Shown piece after piece: positions 60,743 to 64,000 of a stretch of 64,000 nt of DNA (positions are counted from its first letter, which is position 1; every line of letters starts with the position of its first letter). The notes beneath the pieces were generated by a model that saw only the letters and a list, made by a program, of their open reading frames with translations, was not told where the DNA came from and did not search any database. The DNA lies in assembly GCF_964048965.1 (NCBI RefSeq), contig NZ_OZ040189.1, forward strand, positions 806,001 to 870,000, given 5' to 3'. This DNA comes from Tenacibaculum sp. 190130A14a. Its GTDB lineage: Bacteria > Bacteroidota > Bacteroidia > Flavobacteriales > Flavobacteriaceae. Made by a program: the position numbers and the translations under genes.

Positions 60743-62653
60743 CTAATTTAATTTTTCTTTGATTGCATCTAATTCTTGATAAATAGAGTTTTTAGAAATG
60801 TACTCCGGGACAATTTCTTTCATCAAAGAAACTGTATTTAAGTTGTTTATATTGTTATATGATGAGCAAAGCTTTTGTATTTTTCTTGAAATATACTCAT
60901 TATCAATATCTTGAGTCTTAGCGATCATGATTTTTTCATGATATGTAGGAGTGGTATTTTCACCATTTGCTAAAAGTTCTTCGTATAATTTTTCTCCAGG
61001 CCTTAATCCAGTTATTTTAATATCAATGTCATCTGGATAAGAAAGTCCTGATAAATGAATCATTCTTTTAGCAATATCATATATTTTAACTGATTTCCCC
61101 ATGTCAAAAATATATATTTCACCTCCGTTACCCATCGTTCCCGCTTCCAGTACTAAACGACATGCTTCGGGAATGGTCATAAAATAACGAGTAATTTCTT
61201 TATGAGTTACTGTTAAAGGACCTCCGTTTTCAATTTGTTTCTTAAATAAAGGGATAACCGATCCGTTAGAACCTAAAACATTTCCAAAACGAGTTGTAGT
61301 AAATTTGGTAGTATGTTCTTTGTTATTACTAAGACAAGTAATATACATTTCAGCAATTCGTTTTGTAGCTCCCATTACGTTAGTTGGATTCACGGCTTTG
61401 TCTGTTGAAACCATTACAAATCGTTCCACCTTATGTTTGATTGCTAAATCAGCTATATTTTTAGTTCCTAGGACATTGATTTTGACAGCCTCATAGGGTG
61501 ATTTTTCCATTAAAGGAACATGTTTGTATGCAGCGGCGTGAAAAACTTTTTGAGGTTTAAACTCTTCAAAAATTTCATTCATACGGTTTACATCTCTAAC
61601 GTCTGCTACAAAAGCCGTGAAGTTTGTGATACCATTTTGAACTAATTCTTGCTCGATTTCATACAGTGGAGATTCAGCTTGATCAACTAAAATAAGATGG
61701 TGTAGGTTGTATGAACTGAGCTGTCTTGAAATTTCAGATCCAATAGATCCCGCAGCTCCAGTAACCATTACCGTTTTGTTATTGACTTCTCTACTTACTA
61801 TAGGGTTGTCAATTGATATTGGTTTTCTGTTTAATAAATCTTCAATCTTAACTTGTTTAATCTGTGTAGCCTCTAAATCACCATCAATCCATTTAGAAAG
61901 TGGTGGAACTATTTTAACTTTTGTTCCTAAGCTTAATAATTTATCTGTTAGTACAAGTAGCTTTTCAGATTTAATATTTTGAATTGAAATGATAATTTCA
62001 TCGACGTCTTTTGTCTCTATAAAATTTTTGGTTAATCTATTCCCGTCGTAGATTTTTATTCGATCAATTTTTTTTCCTTGTTTTTTAGGGTCATCATCAA
62101 TAAAACCTAATACTTCATATTTGTTTTTAGAATCTCTGTTTAAGGCACCATAGGTAATTAAACCAGAATCACCAGCTCCATAGATTAAAACGTTGGTAAT
62201 GCTATCTAATTCTGTAGAAATTATTTCATAAAAAGCTTTAAAAACAAATCGGCTAATGATAAGGAGTATAACCGAGGTAAGAAAATGAATAATTATAATC
62301 GACTTTGGAATCGTTATAGATGGAAAAATTTTAAAAGTACTATTTATTAGAACTGCAATAATTACTAATGAAGACATTAGTGACAATCCAATAAATACAT
62401 TAAATGCATCTCTAGTCCCAGTGTGTCTTATAATTCCTCTATAAGAACCTACACTTAAAAAACTAAATAGGGCTACCAAAGCTATAAATGGAAGTTGGTA
62501 GATTAGTTTTTCCGTATCAAAATTTAGCGAAGTGTTAAACCTGATAGTATAAGCAAGGATAAAAGAAAAGCATACTAAAATTATATCAATTATAAGTACA
62601 ACCCATCTTGAGGCGTATTTATCTAAAGCTTTTAAAACCCAATTCTTTAACAT
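60743..62653 (-). CDS. CapD/FlaA1-like membrane NDP-sugar 4,6-dehydratase
   Basis: A polysaccharide-biosynthesis enzyme of 636 residues with four transmembrane helices in the first 140 residues and two Rossmann-type units. The first (about 145-270) has VLIYGAGDSGLITYGAL. The second, catalytic, domain has VMVTGAAGSIGSEISRQL (about 294-311), the VSTDKAVNPTNVMGATKR active-site segment and ITGLRPGEKLYEELL near the end. These match UDP-GlcNAc 4,6-dehydratases such as WbpM/CapD that make the first sugar of many O-antigens or capsules. It is the first gene of the leftward set followed by Wza- and Wzc-like proteins. The window has no glycosyltransferases, so the main locus may lie elsewhere. Confidence 0.9.
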   Translation of the reverse strand: MLKNWVLKALDKYASRWVVLIIDIILVCFSFILAYTIRFNTSLNFDTEKLIYQLPFIALVALFSFLSVGSYRGIIRHTGTRDAFNVFIGLSLMSSLVIIAVLINSTFKIFPSITIPKSIIIIHFLTSVILLIISRFVFKAFYEIISTELDSITNVLIYGAGDSGLITYGALNRDSKNKYEVLGFIDDDPKKQGKKIDRIKIYDGNRLTKNFIETKDVDEIIISIQNIKSEKLLVLTDKLLSLGTKVKIVPPLSKWIDGDLEATQIKQVKIEDLLNRKPISIDNPIVSREVNNKTVMVTGAAGSIGSEISRQLSSYNLHHLILVDQAESPLYEIEQELVQNGITNFTAFVADVRDVNRMNEIFEEFKPQKVFHAAAYKHVPLMEKSPYEAVKINVLGTKNIADLAIKHKVERFVMVSTDKAVNPTNVMGATKRIAEMYITCLSNNKEHTTKFTTTRFGNVLGSNGSVIPLFKKQIENGGPLTVTHKEITRYFMTIPEACRLVLEAGTMGNGGEIYIFDMGKSVKIYDIAKRMIHLSGLSYPDDIDIKITGLRPGEKLYEELLANGENTTPTYHEKIMIAKTQDIDNEYISRKIQKLCSSYNNINNLNTVSLMKEIVPEYISKNSIYQELDAIKEKLN

Positions 62654-62725
62654 TTATGATTTCTTGTTTGGGGTAAAAGTACAAAAACTAAAAAAAACAG
62701 TATGCGGATGAATCAAAAAGAGTTT

Positions 62726-63241
62726 TTATATTCTTTTCATTTGCTGTTTCATCATTTGCATTTGCTCCTTTAGCATACCATGTTTGTCAAGTTTTTTAGC
62801 TTCATTCATTAACATAGTCGCTTCGCGTTTTCTACGTTTGGTCATAGCAATACCTGCTAATTGTAATTTAGCCATTGCTAAATCATGATCCATTGCCAAG
62901 CCTAGTTTTACCGCTTTTTTCAAGAACTTCTCTGCTTTGGTTATGTTTGTTTGAGATAACATAATACCATGTAAATAGTTATAATAACCTTCTTGCTTTT
63001 GGGTTAATGCCGCAGATGGATTTTTGATATATCCTAACCATTTTTGAGCTCCTTCAAAATCCTGCTTTCTTAATTTTAAGAACGCTAATAATATAAACTC
63101 ATTCTTAAAATATAATAAAATGAATATACCAGTTAGAAGTAAAATGGCAATTCCATTACCTATTTCTCCTTGAGTAAAACTATATACTGCCCAAGCTAAA
63201 GTTAATGCAGCTAAAACTAATTTTATATTCTTATTAAACAT
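62726..63241 (-). CDS. TPR-like membrane protein
   Basis: A 171-residue protein with two N-terminal transmembrane helices (about 7-22 and 30-50) and a cytoplasmic helical part that looks like two to three tetratricopeptide-like hairpins (FEGAQKWLGYIKNPS, YNYLHGIMLSQTNITKAEKFLKKAVKLGL split into blocks, LAMAKLQLAGIAMTKRRKREA). It ends in Met/Lys/Gln-rich residues. It is recognised as a common flavobacterial protein of unknown role. It has a TACTTTTG promoter box on the minus strand of 63265-63272. It is separate from both the polysaccharide block and the ccs gene. Confidence 0.7.
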   Translation of the reverse strand: MFNKNIKLVLAALTLAWAVYSFTQGEIGNGIAILLLTGIFILLYFKNEFILLAFLKLRKQDFEGAQKWLGYIKNPSAALTQKQEGYYNYLHGIMLSQTNITKAEKFLKKAVKLGLAMDHDLAMAKLQLAGIAMTKRRKREATMLMNEAKKLDKHGMLKEQMQMMKQQMKRI

Positions 63242-63264
63242 GTTTCAATTTTTTAAAAGCGGCA

Positions 63265-63272
63265 CAAAAGTA
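63265..63272 (-). promoter_or_regulatory. Promoter box for the TPR-like gene
   Basis: Read leftward, TACTTTTG is an exact TAnnTTTG match 23 bases before the ATG at 63241. Confidence 0.4.
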
Positions 63273-63294
63273 CATTTTTATACCTAATTGTTCG

Positions 63295-64000
63295 TTATTT
63301 TTGGTAAAACTTCTTGTATTTAAACCATGAGATGACCCCTAAAACAGTTACAAAAGTAATTGAATAGTATACAGAGTTTGGAGTAATTACTTTATCACCA
63401 CTTGCATAAGAGTGTAATCCTGCTAAATAGAAGTTTACACCGAAATAGGTCATCATAATTGAAGCAAAAGCAATTATAGACCATAAATGAAATGTGTATT
63501 TACCTCTTAAACCAGGTATTAATCTCATGTGTAATACAAAAGCGTATACCATAATTGAAATTAGAGCCCAAGTTTCTTTTGGATCCCATCCCCAATATCT
63601 ACCCCAACTTTCATTGGCCCACATACCTCCTAAAAAGTTACCAATGGTTAGCATAACCAACCCAACAGTTAATGCCATTTCGTTAATAACTGTTAGTTCT
63701 TTTAGGTGTAAATCCATTTTCTTCTTATTATTTTCATTGGTAAAAACAACCAAGAATAAAGCAAAAATTCCTAAGATCATTCCAAGAGCAAAAGGTCCAT
63801 AACTGGCTACAATGATAGATACATGAACATACAACCACCAAGAGTTTAAAACTGGTTGAAGGTTAGCAATTTCAGGATCCAACCAATTTTGGTTTGCAAA
63901 GAATAAAATGATTGCCGCTAAGAATGTAGTTGCTGCAATAGTTAATGAAGAGTTTTTACCCAGTATTAAACCAAATAACATGGTTGCTAATCCAACAAAA
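63295..64000 (-). CDS. CcsA-type cytochrome c biogenesis protein (C-terminal part, cut by window edge)
   Basis: The C-terminal part of a System II cytochrome c assembly protein that handles and attaches haem. The frame stays open to the window's right end, so the 5' part is missing; the ATG at 63981 is internal. The WWD haem-handling signature reads WGRYWGWDPKETWALI, with His residues nearby (HVSIIVASYG, HMRLIPG, FHLWSI) and six or more transmembrane helices. In Bacteroidota CcsA is often fused to a CcsB/ResB-like part, which would be outside the window. The haem-c lipoprotein at 23388-23831 would be a client of this machinery. Confidence 0.92.
   Translation of the reverse strand, partial: FVGLATMLFGLILGKNSSLTIAATTFLAAIILFFANQNWLDPEIANLQPVLNSWWLYVHVSIIVASYGPFALGMILGIFALFLVVFTNENNKKKMDLHLKELTVINEMALTVGLVMLTIGNFLGGMWANESWGRYWGWDPKETWALISIMVYAFVLHMRLIPGLRGKYTFHLWSIIAFASIMMTYFGVNFYLAGLHSYASGDKVITPNSVYYSITFVTVLGVISWFKYKKFYQK

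Overview
The window is an AT-rich bacterial chromosome segment from the Bacteroidota, family Flavobacteriaceae. The evidence is the set of lineage-specific genes (GldJ, PorV and a PorP/SprF-family protein of the type IX secretion and gliding machinery, plus DUF6089 and DUF6146 proteins), TAnnTTTG-type promoter boxes and almost no Shine-Dalgarno sequences. A marine genus such as Tenacibaculum would fit, but the genus is a guess. Genes are densely packed. No tRNA, rRNA, CRISPR array, transposase or integrase was seen.

Positions 1-10999: the end of an AraC-type regulator, a PorP/SprF-like protein, then a leftward envelope-biogenesis block (uppS, bamA, two Skp/OmpH chaperones, murI) with nadK and a CBS protein upstream, and rightward pdxJ plus an alpha/beta hydrolase. 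Positions 11000-12600 hold a small accessory patch: an unrecognised protein, two divergently oriented small DNA-binding-type proteins and short structured repeats. Positions 12600-32500 are mostly housekeeping: sppA, tag, a lipoprotein DPP III, a Kir-type potassium channel, an SDR and a HAD hydrolase, NTP pyrophosphohydrolase, TlpA-like protein, ilvE, two overlapping small lipoproteins (DUF4920 and a c-type haem protein), mnmD, trmN6, saccharopine dehydrogenase, pckA and ade.

Positions 32580-39263 are the most unusual part. A leftward cluster encodes an AidA/PixA inclusion-body-family protein, a DUF1842-like protein, a GH64/thaumatin-like protein without a signal peptide, and two small unrecognised proteins. 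Just upstream lie a TPR sensor histidine kinase, a LytTR response regulator and another signal-less beta-rich protein. The AidA/PixA gene and that last protein share an upstream sequence with GAATAAGAG-type direct repeats. At one of the two sites these recur every 21 bp, the spacing expected for LytTR regulators. I infer one regulon of cytoplasmic, possibly inclusion-forming or non-classically released proteins. The 650-bp gap inside the cluster carries two copies of a dispersed flavobacterial repeat, and a related repeat appears to be inserted in frame in hemW.

Positions 39384-50677: a Bax-inhibitor-like membrane protein, ruvC, DUF3667, hemW, a cyclase-family hydrolase, an isolated 25-codon ORF with its own terminator, MFS, VOC and MazG-like genes, a LysM/periplasmic-binding lipoprotein, guaA and a KAS III-like enzyme. 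Positions 50827-56690: cdd, porV, gldJ, murF and an N-acetylglucosamine-kinase-like gene. porU is not between porV and gldJ, where I remember it in Flavobacterium johnsoniae. Positions 56831-62653: a capsule/exopolysaccharide export and control module (CpsB-type phosphatase, Wzc-type tyrosine kinase with a Gly-Tyr tail, Wza-like lipoprotein, CapD-like dehydratase). The window ends inside a CcsA-type cytochrome c biogenesis gene.
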